In this document: piece by piece, positions 56,401 to 60,123 of the stretch
Numbering within the stretch: position 1 is the stretch's first letter
Layout of the letters: each line of letters starts with the position of its first letter
NCBI GenBank assembly: GCA_947000775.1
Contig: CAMQGK010000637.1
Span: 26,521,501 to 26,585,500, forward strand
Reading direction: 5' to 3'
Length of the DNA: 64,000 nt
Source of the DNA: Pterois miles
Lineage: Eukaryota; Chordata; Actinopteri; Perciformes; Scorpaenidae
The notes under the pieces: model-generated
Seen by the model: only the letters and a program-made list of their open reading frames with translations
The model's database searches: none
What the model was told of the DNA's origin: nothing
Program-made: the position numbers and the translations under genes

Positions 56401-59400
56401 CAGGTATGCAGAGCAAAAAAAACATTTTTTGCTATATTTTTGTAGTAAAATGTAGAAATCAGGCTATGAGTGATATATGAACAAACCCCTCTGTTAAAAC
56501 CTTCAGAATATAGAGAGGAATGAAACCTCACTATGAGAAAATGGCCTTATATATGGATTGTAAAATAGGGTAAAACTAATAAATATCACCATGAAACTTC
56601 CCCAGTTGATTACCGACATTAAGACAATTATTTTTTGTATTACAACTTCTCTGAAATTGTATGTTTAAATATGCAAATGAAGCATTATCTAATGTGATTG
56701 GTGAATTTAAGAGAAGTCTACAGACACAAAGAGACCTAAATGTGTATTCTGGATGTTTTCTATCTACTAGTCTGAAAAATTGACCACTGCATGAAAAACA
56801 ATGTTTTTGCCTGGCATGTTTTCCCTTAACCGAGTGCAAAATTTATATTTAAGTGACAACAGATCCTACAGGGATTGTCAGATTTAACACGACTCATCAG
56901 CGAGATGCAGCAAAATGTTCAAAATCAAAAAACCTTTAAACTGCTCACCGCTGCTTGGTTGCAGGACTGTCTAGATCCATTCTGCTGACGTCCAGAGAAG
57001 TTTTATTTTCCTAACAACAGGCAGCAGGAGGGTTCAGGTCCTTCGGTCTAAAAACTTAAAGTTTCAAAACTAACTGCCACCAAAAAGACCCACATCTGGT
57101 TGCTTTCCTGGCCTCTGAATGTTAAGGATGTCAGAGGATTTGTTGCCTCCTCGTCCCTCTCTGCTCAGACTGAGACGTACAGTAAGACATCGTCCCTGTC
57201 TTGGACAACGCTGAATAATATCATCACCTGAGTGACCCTGGCCAATTTCCAGCGTCCCCATGATTTGCGGACTCTTTACAGACTAGAAGTGCGTCATTTG
57301 ACATGACTACACTATAAATAAAGATTTATCAAACATCCTTCAACTCGTCCTCATGGAAAAGCCTGCTCACTCTCTACATGCCAAAAGAATTAACTTAATC
57401 CAGTCTTAAGTATCCCTTAAACCTGACTGTCCAGCTCGGCTCCTTTCACCTCGTTCTAAAGAAAATATTTTGATCCTATCTCGCTCCATGTTTAACTTGC
57501 TGTGGTTCCAGCAGCTCAGTTTCTTTACAGTGTTGTGTTAGTTTGTGGTTTTAAGTAAAGGGACCTGCCCTTGTCGCTTTATTTAAGAGCTATTCACATG
57601 CCTCAGAAAGTAGTATACACATCACTGTTTACCAACGCAGTGTGTTCTCATAAGAGGATTTCAACTCAGCCTTCAACTGAGTTTTTTTTAACATAAAGTA
57701 TAAAGTGTTACAGGTAGAAGAATATGATTGACTGGTGTTACTGCATGGATCAATATTAATACACTGGATGCAAACGAAGGATAGGTTTGGTAATATTCTA
57801 TATTTTAGTTATTGTCAAAAAATCACACAACAAGCCTAAAACCAACAATGCAATAATCCATCCTTCAAAACTTTCCAACTTCGTCAGTGCCAACCCCTTT
57901 GGTTGAAGACATAAATGTCTAAAAACAAGTCAAATACATATATAGTTTAGATTTTTAAAAAGATTCAGCAGTTTCCTAAAACAGCTGGTCATGCTAGTTT
58001 TTAATCAAATGTTACGCAAATGACAGGAAACAGTTCAAAACTGTTGCAAGATTCACTGTCCGATGGTCAACGCCTAACCTTAACCTTAACCATTCAACCT
58101 TAACCATTTAAGGTCAACGCCTAACTTTAACCATTCAACCTTAACCATTCAAGGTCAACGTCTAACCTTAACCATTTAAGGTCACCCCCTAACCTTAACC
58201 ATTCAACCTTAACATTTAGGTCAACGCCTAACTTTAACCATTCAACCTTAACCATTCAAGGTCAACGTCTAACCTTAACCATTCAACCTAAACCATTAAG
58301 TAACAATAAAACAAAAAACAAAAACCCAAACGCCTAACCTTAACCATTCAACCATAACCATTTAAGGTCAACGCCTAACCTTAACCATTCAACCTTAACC
58401 ATTTAAGGTCAACGCCTAACCTTAACCATTCAACCTTAACCATTTAAGGTCAACGCCTAACCTTAACCATTCAACCGTAACCACTGAAGGTCAATGCCTA
58501 ACTTTAAGGTTTTAAATAACAAATTTTTATCTCAAGCTTCACACTGACTTACTACATCAGGATCAAGAGTTGTAAACAAAGTCTCAGGACTGACAGTGAG
58601 GTTATTCATTAGAAATATCATTATATTCATATAATGATAGGAAATCATAGGAAATCATTTATCTGTTAACTGCAGGGAGGTGAAGAGCATCTGGCTGCTG
58701 AAAGCCAAGTCAAGCTGCACTGTGCTTCAAGGTCTTACTGGTCTTCTCTGGTAGTCATAAAAAGGATACCAATATGAAAGCATGCTGTAGACGACAAACT
58801 GGACAGTGTCCATCAGAAATAATGACTGAAAAATGCATCCTGCCCCAGAATATGATGGAAAAAATCTTCTGCCATGATTAGCAGACAAATAGTTACTCAT
58901 GGGAAAGGCAAGTTTCCATTTCCTCATCGTATTGTGGTGAAGGACACTTGTTTCTAGTGTTTTTCATCATGAACGGAAACCACATTGAAGTCAGGAACAA
59001 AGCTCATATTCAACTGGTTATTCATATTCAACTAGCTCTTTTTGAACTTTTTGAGCTCACAGAACAGAAAAACAAACCATGCAGTGGCAGAAACTTTAGA
59101 CCTTTGTCAGTGTAAGTATGAAATGAGCTCAGGCTGTATAGGTCACCTGCTGTTTGGCTGCACTCAGAGCCCAACACACAATCATCGTAGTTGTGTACAG
59201 ACTGGAAAATGAAAGAAAATAAGATTCGGTCTGTCTGTGAATTTGTGACTAAATCGTTTTGCTCCACTCAACCAAAAGAACATTTACTGCCAGCAAGTGA
59301 AAGTCAATTGTTCATTCCATCAGCGCCCAGCAGCAGAGTTATGCTTCCTTTATTTTGGACTGAAAACGACAACCGAACGCCAGAAAAACGTTCGCGACAC

Positions 59401-60123
59401 GGACAGGACTACAAGCACGGGGGCAAGGCAATGTACTGCAGTGGATGGGGGAGGAGCAGCAGAACTGATTTTAGATGCTTAAAACAAAATGAACATCTGT
59501 TTCAGGGGGAACTGAAGCCGTTGTGTCTATGCTCTCACCAAAAGCTACCAGTCTTTCATTAAACCGTTTCACCTTGCAGAACATGAAGGTTGCTGGTCTA
59601 CTGATGTCTTGATTGATTAGTTTGTGTAACTTACTAAAATGGAGCGTATCAGACAGAGGGTGAATACAGGTATATTCAGACAGTATGAGGAAAATAAAGT
59701 GATATTTGACCATTAAAGCATGTAAACATGCTCTAGTAGAAAATCAAACTAGTAATTATGAACCTGGATTATGTTATGTCCCCTTTAAAGCAATGGTCTC
59801 ATTGAAGTGAGGAGGACACGATGCTATTTTCTATCTGAACACAGCCTCATAGCTCTGTGTGGTGCTGATATGTAAGACAACAGGTCACTACAACTGTCAG
59901 TCCATGTGACTTCATGTTTACAGCAGTGTGAACATAAAAACACCATTGATAGACTCTTATCTTTTTTGGTTTGGTCTGGATCACAGAAACTAGACTTTAC
60001 ACACATTCAGTTTAAGTTGGCAGAGTGTAAAAATCCAACCACAGCAACCTGTTGACTCAACACTAAACATCGCTGCATTAACCAAAGGGCAGAGCCGGTG
60101 TCCTACCTTAGCGTGGGATCCAT
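20307..60123 (-). CDS. fer1l6: fer1l6 (fer-1-like family member 6), full coding span, 47 exons
   Basis: Encodes a type II ferlin, a tail-anchored multi-C2 membrane protein. Ferlins act in calcium-linked membrane trafficking and fusion. FER1L6 itself is little studied; a role in zebrafish muscle development has been reported. I joined 47 exons, all in frame, into 5,673 nt (1,890 residues; the human protein is about 1,860). Order: basic N-terminus with MFGLKGKKKKKK (22-33); C2B (about 100-223); C2C (260-370); FerI (372-440); FerA/FerB region (645-805); C2D (863-985); C2E (1028-1130); proline-rich and basic linker (1130-1230); C2F (1390-1500); C2G (1631-1790); transmembrane helix (about 1858-1877); short tail. 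There is no C2A, which separates it from dysferlin, myoferlin and full-length otoferlin. C2F keeps Asp 1410, 1416, 1465, 1467 and 1473. C2G keeps 1643, 1659, 1734 and 1741/1742. C2D keeps 881, 887, 943 and 945. C2B lacks the set. No frame breaks. Otoferlin is the nearest alternative, but the N-terminus and linker fit FER1L6 better. Confidence 0.95.
20488..20600. repeat. Short dispersed repeat fragment in intron 46
   Basis: The phrase ggcatctagtggtgtggttgc followed by agctagctgagta resembles 62,770-62,830 (ggcatctagcggtgaggttgc and ccagctgg). This marks one interspersed family present at both ends of the locus. Confidence 0.5.
21070..21612. mobile_element. Fold-back element in intron 46
   Basis: The left arm (cagaccgttcaaagac, aagaaaataaacgc, gaagcccacat, then cacaaagtaaaa and ggttctcc-ttactaactaact) returns in inverted order and strand in the right arm, ending ctttgaacggtctg at 21,612. 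Arms are about 200 bp with a centre near 21,290-21,400. A separate direct repeat agtagcttctgctagct occurs at about 21,170 and 21,514. No transposase and no clear target duplication. The right arm comes within about 120 bp of exon 46. Confidence 0.7.
21732..21832 (-). CDS. fer1l6: fer1l6 exon 46
   Basis: Codes GKVEAEFHLVIAEEAEKNPV and GRARKEPEPLPKP (residues 1798-1830). E-E-HL-TAEEAEKNPVG-AR-EP is the conserved juxtamembrane text. Acceptor cattatcag, donor gtaagt. Confidence 0.98.
21924..22081 (-). CDS. fer1l6: fer1l6 exon 45 (C2G end)
   Basis: Codes GTVELNLHGFPRGAKTAKSC, KLDMLTDGTERISIFQQKRA, RGWWPFSKSGELT (residues 1745-1797). L-L--FPRGAKTAK and RGWWP are ferlin hallmarks. Acceptor gtcctgtag, donor gtatgt. 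Confidence 0.98.
22134..22650. mobile_element. hAT-like non-autonomous element in intron 44
   Basis: The left end tagggctgtcaa and right end ttaacagcccta are inverted repeats. The flanks acagatac (22,126-22,133) and acggatac (22,651-22,658) form an 8-bp target duplication with one mismatch, which is hAT-like. Its 517 bp contain no transposase. Confidence 0.8.
22683..22803 (-). CDS. fer1l6: fer1l6 exon 44 (C2G)
   Basis: Codes VVVVRKKEHIFSLDKTEQKL, PAILSLQVWDFETLSSDDYL (residues 1705-1744). Asp 1734, 1741 and 1742 form loop 3. Acceptor tctcacag, donor gtgggt. Confidence 0.97.
23022..23717. mobile_element. Fold-back element carrying captured fer1l6 exons (intron 43)
   Basis: Arms at 23,022-23,160 and 23,580-23,717 match as inverted repeats along about 138 bp. 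Shared words include tggtggat-gtaaccaggtt, caaaatgc, aaacaggagca and gaaaactgcatttaaactc. Between them lies the inverted copy of exon 41, intron 41 and part of exon 42. The arms do not occur next to the true exons 41-42. No transposase is seen, so mobilisation would have been in trans, if it was mobile at all. Confidence 0.75.
23277..23569 (+). pseudogene. Inverted, broken copy of fer1l6 exons 41-42 with their intron
   Basis: On the plus strand this repeats 24,495 down to 24,191. It includes about 10 bases of intron 40 beyond the acceptor, exon 41' (23,297-23,385 region), intron 41', and exon 42' up to gtgatat. Retention of the intron shows DNA copying, not retroposition. The exon 41 copy differs at 4 of 89 bases, all transitions. 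In exon 42' one G of the Trp codon is lost, which gives an immediate TGA. The intron copy has changed more than the exons. It is antisense to fer1l6 and not part of its reading frame. Confidence 0.93.
23897..24017 (-). CDS. fer1l6: fer1l6 exon 43 (C2G)
   Basis: Codes WLKGLEDDRQETDVHYNSLT and GEGNFNWRFVFPFSYLPAEK (residues 1665-1704). Highly conserved across ferlins. It lies between the true exons 41-42 and their inverted copy. Acceptor ctctgtag, donor gtactg. Confidence 0.98.
24179..24277 (-). CDS. fer1l6: fer1l6 exon 42 (C2G start)
   Basis: Codes YELRIIIWNTEDVILEDSNF and LTGQQSSDIYVKG (residues 1632-1663). Asp 1643 and Asp 1659 are loop 1 ligands. Acceptor gggttcag, donor gtaatt. The 5' part of the exon is duplicated in inverted form in intron 43. 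Confidence 0.98.
24376..24464 (-). CDS. fer1l6: fer1l6 exon 41
   Basis: Codes GQVQMWVDLFPVDLPHPGPS and VDISPRKPK (residues 1602-1630). Q-WVD-FP and ISPRKPK-YELR are conserved. Acceptor gtgtgtag, donor gtgaga. A broken inverted copy lies at 23,289-23,377. Confidence 0.98.
24846..24871. repeat. (AGT)n microsatellite
   Basis: About eight tandem AGT/GTA triplets in intron 40. Confidence 0.95.
25546..25688 (-). CDS. fer1l6: fer1l6 exon 40
   Basis: Codes DEVLESYEHLSLKILHRWAE, then GCKLVPEHIETRTLFNKARP, GMDQ (residues 1554-1601). LVPEH-ETR-L is the ferlin signature upstream of C2G. Acceptor tttgtgcag, donor gtattt. Confidence 0.98.
25888..26360. repeat. Diverged satellite-related repeat in intron 39
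   Basis: Repeated words such as aaaaatcatagtatagtcat, aaaaagtcataggatagtatgtca and catagtatagtatataaa use the same vocabulary as the 154-bp array but with short, irregular spacing. It looks like an old or ancestral form of the satellite. Confidence 0.65.
26908..27062 (-). CDS. fer1l6: fer1l6 exon 39
   Basis: Codes DGYNAWRDCLKPSELLTKLC, then RDNGLADPLFRPGRI and IFTGKTLFMQE (residues 1503-1553). The GYNAWRD block follows C2F in all type II ferlins. Acceptor gtcttttag, donor gtaaaa. Confidence 0.97.
27480..27650 (-). CDS. fer1l6: fer1l6 exon 38 (C2F)
   Basis: Codes SFEMQATFPQESLLSVVIYD, then YDMVGGDDLIGETRIDLENR (residues 1446-1501). Loop 3 Asp 1465, 1467 and 1473 complete the canonical calcium site. 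Acceptor gcttttag, donor gtgagt. Confidence 0.98.
27732..27859 (-). CDS. fer1l6: fer1l6 exon 37 (C2F)
   Basis: Codes ASNLHPADPDGKADPYIVLR, then LGKNEIKDRDNYIPKQLNPV, FG (residues 1403-1444). Asp 1410 and Asp 1416 are calcium ligands of loop 1. Acceptor cccgccag, donor gtgcgt. Confidence 0.98.
28262..28470 (-). mobile_element. Truncated tRNA-headed SINE copy (intron 36)
   Basis: Contains catgtctttggactgtgggaggaagc, acacggggagaacac and cctgcgaccctcttgct, which also occur in the full copy at 48,713-49,067. The 3' part is missing. Confidence 0.75.
28608..28748 (-). CDS. fer1l6: fer1l6 exon 36
   Basis: Codes GRFCLYKLTVDEAEDWDEAM and on to VNRGIPPNGPVQVLIRVYIV (residues 1356-1402), start of C2F. 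Acceptor ctctgcag, donor gtgtgt. Confidence 0.96.
28832..28960 (-). CDS. fer1l6: fer1l6 exon 35
   Basis: Codes LYNKELEAEFGPFNDWVSTY, ELFRGKANEEEGATEERFVG, KFK (residues 1313-1355). The DWV-T-ELFRGK and G-FKG text precedes C2F in ferlins. Acceptor ctctgcag, donor gtgaga. Confidence 0.96.
29893..29935 (+). repeat. Repeat tail with (ATT)n
   Basis: gaaaagcgctatataaataaaatg followed by (TTA)n resembles the 3' tail of common fish retroposons. Too short to assign. Confidence 0.5.
30147..30244 (-). CDS. fer1l6: fer1l6 exon 34
   Basis: Codes VGSFSEGDKKKKLSGKGTLE and PNFGLPTKLATLK (residues 1280-1312), a basic linker like the lysine-rich stretch before LAIL in other FER1L6. Acceptor tccatcag, donor gtaacc. 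Confidence 0.9.
30836..30880 (-). CDS. fer1l6: fer1l6 exon 33
   Basis: A 45-nt exon coding TLPYEGLLSDGIDSL (residues 1265-1279). The flanks are a good acceptor (gcattgcag) and donor (gtaagg), and the phase fits both neighbours. The linker sequence is variable, so this small exon is supported mainly by frame and splice sites; it could be alternatively used. Confidence 0.75.
32280..32322 (-). CDS. fer1l6: fer1l6 exon 32
   Basis: A 43-nt exon coding AKQHGSPFPDVFEK (residues 1251-1264). Acceptor gtgttccag, donor gtaaga. Confidence 0.85.
32407..32521 (-). CDS. fer1l6: fer1l6 exon 31
   Basis: Codes TKTTRGRSTKRRRRTIADES and AECVIDWWSKYYASVEKQ (residues 1213-1250). Basic cluster followed by the conserved IADESAE-VIDWWSKYYAS block. 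Acceptor gacagcag; a second acceptor 8 bases upstream (aatccag) would shift frame. Donor gtagct. Confidence 0.92.
32632..32779 (-). CDS. fer1l6: fer1l6 exon 30 (proline-rich linker)
   Basis: Codes PYQDAGGASSTAALTNQDFL, ITVEDDTPPPPPPQPNLHPQ and LIKTPGRKK (residues 1163-1212). It is variable and probably disordered. Acceptor ccaatag, donor gtgaga. It stays in frame only when exon 31 uses the downstream of two nearby acceptors. Confidence 0.8.
32780..33945. other. fer1l6 intron 29
   Basis: Contains a short GTT triplet run near 33,841-33,856 and AT-rich sequence. No exon, RNA gene or recognised mobile element seen. Confidence 0.4.
33946..34171 (-). CDS. fer1l6: fer1l6 exon 29 (C2E end and linker)
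   Basis: Codes residues 1088-1162: ELPENEHLHPPLSITVVDWR, AFGRSTLVGNHIINNLKAF, then a proline- and threonine-rich linker. VVDWRAFGRSTLVG closes C2E. Acceptor cctttag, donor gtaata. Confidence 0.95.
34458..34556 (-). CDS. fer1l6: fer1l6 exon 28 (C2E)
   Basis: Codes VIIECAGKTLRSSVIQKYKS, then NPNFTTLVDAIEL (residues 1055-1087). The IEC-G-----VI--YK-NPNF core is conserved. Acceptor tctctag, donor gtaaga. Confidence 0.96.
34632..34795 (+). repeat. Dispersed fish repeat in intron 27
   Basis: The text cctgaggttttttccattta, ggtcaagggtctaaggac, cttgaggcaaa and ggctatataaat follows a tail that I recognise as recurrent in teleost genomes. Family not assigned. Confidence 0.5.
35337..35399 (-). CDS. fer1l6: fer1l6 exon 27 (C2E)
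   Basis: A 63-nt exon coding VLFWGLRELKKVQFLSVDRP plus Gln (residues 1034-1054), the first strands of C2E. Acceptor tccatcag, donor gtacaa. Confidence 0.97.
35685..35792 (-). CDS. fer1l6: fer1l6 exon 26
   Basis: Codes IQEFGEQSLPALEEREGGIY, then TVPANIRPVLSTYRLE (residues 998-1033). IRPVL-YR-E leads into C2E. Acceptor gtgtag. Donor gtttgg is weak but required by the conserved E-VLFWG join. Confidence 0.92.
35878..36027 (-). CDS. fer1l6: fer1l6 exon 25 (C2D end)
   Basis: Codes GKAEYLGATVAVPEVRLASD and GGDLLAAFELLQ (residues 948-997). G-DLLA-FELLQ is the last C2D strand in ferlins. Acceptor gtgttgcag, donor gtcagc. Confidence 0.96.
36128..36262 (-). CDS. fer1l6: fer1l6 exon 24 (C2D)
   Basis: Codes VISQTLSPTWNQCLPMSRLL and a segment ending RILIEVYDDDAL (residues 903-947). 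Asp 943 and 945 are loop 3 ligands. Acceptor gctgtcag, donor gtaaag. Confidence 0.97.
37689..37994. mobile_element. MITE-like element in intron 23
   Basis: gctgcattcagaccagatc at the left and gatctggtgtgaatacagcc at the right are inverted repeats with about 17 of 20 positions alike. Size about 306 bp, no coding frame. Target duplication not evident. Confidence 0.65.
38331..38455 (-). CDS. fer1l6: fer1l6 exon 23 (C2D start)
   Basis: Codes residues 861-902: YQFQLRCHMYQARGLIAADT and SGLSDPFARV. Asp 881 and Asp 887 are the loop 1 calcium ligands. Acceptor gtctccag, donor gtaagt. Confidence 0.97.
38684..38855 (-). CDS. fer1l6: fer1l6 exon 22
   Basis: Codes PPGKRVAGLSVQAKVDVYLW, YGTCSDSIHMLDDLPAGF and a Cys-containing linker (residues 804-860). 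KVD-YLW-G is conserved after FerB. Acceptor gtgtgcag, donor gtaaga. Confidence 0.96.
38945..39097 (-). CDS. fer1l6: fer1l6 exon 21 (FerB)
   Basis: Codes PQHTVPDMFVWLLSNNKRVA and YARVRTRDLLFSS (residues 753-803). The PD-F-W-LSNN-RVAYAR motif is the FerB signature. Acceptor gctgcag, donor gtaaac. Confidence 0.97.
39224..39343 (-). CDS. fer1l6: fer1l6 exon 20
   Basis: Codes ESMIAEAQSLVVRKRKTGGV, KEMLQQATKLTHKLRFLVEE (residues 713-752), the helical lead-in to FerB. Acceptor gttgtag, donor gtatgc. Confidence 0.95.
39868..39970 (-). CDS. fer1l6: fer1l6 exon 19 (FerA region)
   Basis: Codes SFIAAAEAKLKAELKSSYLT, then QLDRKRLTMCKQEL (residues 679-712). LD-KRLT-C-QEL is conserved in FER1L6. Predicted helix bundle. 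Acceptor ctctgcag, donor gtgaga. Confidence 0.95.
41300..41400 (-). CDS. fer1l6: fer1l6 exon 18 (FerA region)
   Basis: Codes EDGVASAVELDKKSDPGAAH and RLKTILKEFCMDA (residues 645-677), a helical segment of the FerA region. Acceptor cttttag, donor gtattc. Confidence 0.93.
42180..42375 (+). mobile_element. Truncated tRNA-headed SINE copy (intron 17)
   Basis: Reads caggttcaaatccggcttgg (B-box-like), then ggttttctccaggttctcc, cttcctcccacagtccaaag and ctctaaattgcccata. It is the same family as 48,713-49,067 in the opposite orientation. A GATA run (42,378-42,396) follows. Confidence 0.75.
42581..42701 (-). CDS. fer1l6: fer1l6 exon 17
   Basis: Codes YYMYLPLEKKKPCINVLSHW, ENTTYRLYSSNMLDN and IAVLF (residues 605-644), conserved in type II ferlins as YLP-E-KKPC and NML. 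Acceptor acatttag, donor gtatgt. Confidence 0.95.
43178..43765. mobile_element. hAT-like element with perfect 8-bp target duplication (intron 16)
   Basis: Starts cagaggtgggatc and ends ccacacatctg, giving imperfect inverted ends. It is flanked by ctttaagg at 43,170-43,177 and 43,766-43,773, an exact 8-bp duplication. The interior is rich in caagtc and aagtccc words typical of a common fish element. No transposase. Confidence 0.85.
44082..44319 (-). CDS. fer1l6: fer1l6 exon 16
   Basis: Codes residues 525-603. GNYGNILEP, then a variable proline- and serine-rich linker, then RPLIVEGN. Acceptor ccttcag. Donor AACAA followed by gttgag is weak (T at +3), but the frame and the conserved K-YYMYLP join demand it. 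Reading through meets a stop shortly after. Confidence 0.88.
44362..44840 (-). repeat. Dispersed repeat copy 1 (intron 15)
   Basis: Inverted relative to 49,878-50,541. Shared blocks include agaagtggacgtagtc, catcccctgctttatggtc, taccatgtttactgaggtaa and gtacttaa. Low-copy family, not identified. Confidence 0.75.
45382..45490 (-). CDS. fer1l6: fer1l6 exon 15
   Basis: Codes NNESFLLFGALFEATMIDRK and IGDRPISFEFSL (residues 489-524), matching the conserved FLLFGA-FEATMIDRKIGD block of FER1L6/otoferlin. Acceptor gtctccag, donor gtgagt. Confidence 0.95.
46676..46907 (-). CDS. fer1l6: fer1l6 exon 14
   Basis: Codes residues 411-488. It starts with GRVYLELAVEILSGG (end of FerI), then a lysine-rich stretch and a low-complexity AGGAAGGAAGGAADDDKGK linker, ending PVESPPV. 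The Gly/Ala run is encoded by GGAGGAGCAGC-type triplet repeats that may vary in length between individuals. Acceptor ggcgtcag, donor gtgaga. Confidence 0.92.
46996..47113 (-). CDS. fer1l6: fer1l6 exon 13 (FerI)
   Basis: Codes GFLPTFGPAWINLYGSARNY and a segment ending ELNEGIGEGVSF (residues 372-410). The FLPTFGP-W-NLYGS and GEGV-FR text is the hallmark of the FerI region that follows C2C in all ferlins. Acceptor ctccag, donor gtaagt. Confidence 0.96.
47267..47357 (-). CDS. fer1l6: fer1l6 exon 12
   Basis: Codes VWDEGSMSDVAIGTHYFDLR and RISNEQDGDR (residues 342-371), loop 3 and the end of C2C. Acceptor ctcacag, donor gtgagg. Confidence 0.95.
47423..47887. mobile_element. hAT-like non-autonomous element in intron 11
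   Basis: tagggctgtcaa at the left and caacagcccta at the right are inverted ends like those of the element at 22,134. The interior has attaattgcac and ttaatcacaattaatt. Clear target duplication not found. Confidence 0.65.
47963..48064 (-). CDS. fer1l6: fer1l6 exon 11
   Basis: Codes GRTSTQKSTADPVWNEQIVF and then TEMFPPLCQRLKIQ (residues 308-341), the DPVWNE core of C2C. Acceptor cctctcag, donor gtctga. Confidence 0.95.
48713..49067 (-). mobile_element. tRNA-derived SINE, full copy (intron 10)
   Basis: On the minus strand it begins gttagcgctgtcgcctcaca and contains ggttcgattcc, a perfect RNA polymerase III B box. It continues through a tail domain (ctggcgacctgtccagggtg, ggctccagccccc) to an (ATGA)n end. 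A 13-bp target duplication aactttgaacctc flanks it at 48,700-48,712 and 49,068-49,080. The exact duplication suggests a fairly recent insertion. Confidence 0.88.
49220..49406 (-). CDS. fer1l6: fer1l6 exon 10 (C2C start)
   Basis: Codes residues 245-307: NLLIPEGFPSERPWARF, VKVYRAEGLPRNNSSIMANV, then ALIDPYVVVGFFKQV. The last stretch departs from the VEVSFAGQ-like text I expect in ferlin C2C. Acceptor ttcctgaag-independent site ccccag, donor gtgggt; a donor 3 bases later is less favoured. Confidence 0.9.
49878..50541 (+). repeat. Dispersed repeat copy 2 (intron 9)
   Basis: Plus-oriented relative of 44,362-44,840, ending tgactacgtccacttcta. A poly(A) run of about 23 bases at 50,423-50,445 lies inside. 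Confidence 0.75.
51054..51207 (-). CDS. fer1l6: fer1l6 exon 9
   Basis: Codes residues 194-244: GHQFINKWAMLTNPGD, GVKGYVKCDISV (last strand of C2B) and an acidic linker SDAEEQIDK. Acceptor ccctcag, donor gtatga. Confidence 0.95.
51310..51388 (-). CDS. fer1l6: fer1l6 exon 8
   Basis: Codes VMHSKMLRSFCVGSFKLDVW and then TVYKQP (residues 168-193). The acceptor ttccag is good. The donor, CCAG followed by gttgct, is weak but is the only one that joins in frame to the conserved PGHQF of exon 9. Confidence 0.88.
51530..52280 (-). mobile_element. Degraded Tc1/mariner-type transposon (intron 7)
   Basis: On the minus strand one frame reads LTWPPDSPDLNPMENLWE near 51,610-51,555, the third-catalytic-residue region of Tc1-like DDE transposases. 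Further fragments read MNRVFLLHHVDGQVHRLLGE. Frames are broken by stops and shifts and the order is incomplete, so it is a dead remnant. I recognise the nucleotide text as a common fish Tc1-like element. Confidence 0.85.
52285..52705 (+). repeat. Dispersed repeat Z, copy 1 (intron 7)
   Basis: cctatgaatgtccaacaaca, tacatgcatgtagtcttttc, ggttatgtttaggcaacaaaa, gcggtctcctggatgaaa and gtgggatataaatatgaatg recur in order at 61,705-62,050. It directly follows the Tc1-like remnant. Confidence 0.75.
52742..52804 (-). CDS. fer1l6: fer1l6 exon 7
   Basis: A 63-nt exon coding YFVFDFFAHKEVLFDKVIKL plus Thr (residues 147-167), core beta strands of C2B. Acceptor ctccgccag, donor gtgagt. Confidence 0.95.
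52901..53032 (-). CDS. fer1l6: fer1l6 exon 6 (C2B start)
   Basis: Codes residues 103-146, including ITEARQLVGENIDPSVVIEI and the FYNE strand. This is highly conserved in ferlin C2B. Only Asp 119 stands in loop 1, so calcium binding by this domain is unlikely. Acceptor gcccgtag, donor gtaaga. Confidence 0.95.
53427..53481 (-). CDS. fer1l6: fer1l6 exon 5
   Basis: Codes AKLKTCIQKSEGKPQSFQ (residues 85-102), the lead-in to C2B. Acceptor ttccacag, donor gtatca. Confidence 0.9.
54309..54420 (-). CDS. fer1l6: fer1l6 exon 4
   Basis: Codes the acidic, probably disordered segment DSEAEMPSEASPLLEGENTE and onward to LIPNYKR (residues 47-84). Acceptor gtctgcag, donor gtatga. Phase 1 in, phase 2 out. Confidence 0.85.
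55530..55618 (-). CDS. fer1l6: fer1l6 exon 3
   Basis: Codes KAKLMFGLKGKKKKKK, then VDSDLVLANKGAV (residues 18-46). The MFGLK and LANKGA motifs are the FER1L6 N-terminal signature. The lysine run is a basic stretch likely to touch acidic membrane. Acceptor gttggcag, donor gtaagg. Confidence 0.9.
56949..56981 (-). CDS. fer1l6: fer1l6 exon 2
   Basis: A 33-nt exon (acceptor gtcagcag, donor gtgagc) coding MDLDSPATKQ from Met 7. It could instead be the first coding exon from a second promoter. Mammalian FER1L6 as I know it begins at the later MFGLK, so this region is an N-terminal extension. Confidence 0.7.
58064..58510. repeat. 41-bp minisatellite in intron 1
   Basis: Tandem units built from cctaaccttaaccattcaac and cttaaccatttaaggtcaacg, period 41 bp, about ten units. 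One interruption with an A-rich insert lies at about 58,290-58,330. Confidence 0.93.
60107..60123 (-). CDS. fer1l6: fer1l6 exon 1 (start codon)
   Basis: ATGGATCCCACGCTAAG, then donor gtagga. It codes MDPTL plus two bases of Arg 6. The start context has G at -3 and G at +4. It splices in frame to exon 2, whose own ATG (Met 7) has A at -3 and is an equally good start. Exon 1 could therefore be partly 5' UTR. Confidence 0.6.
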
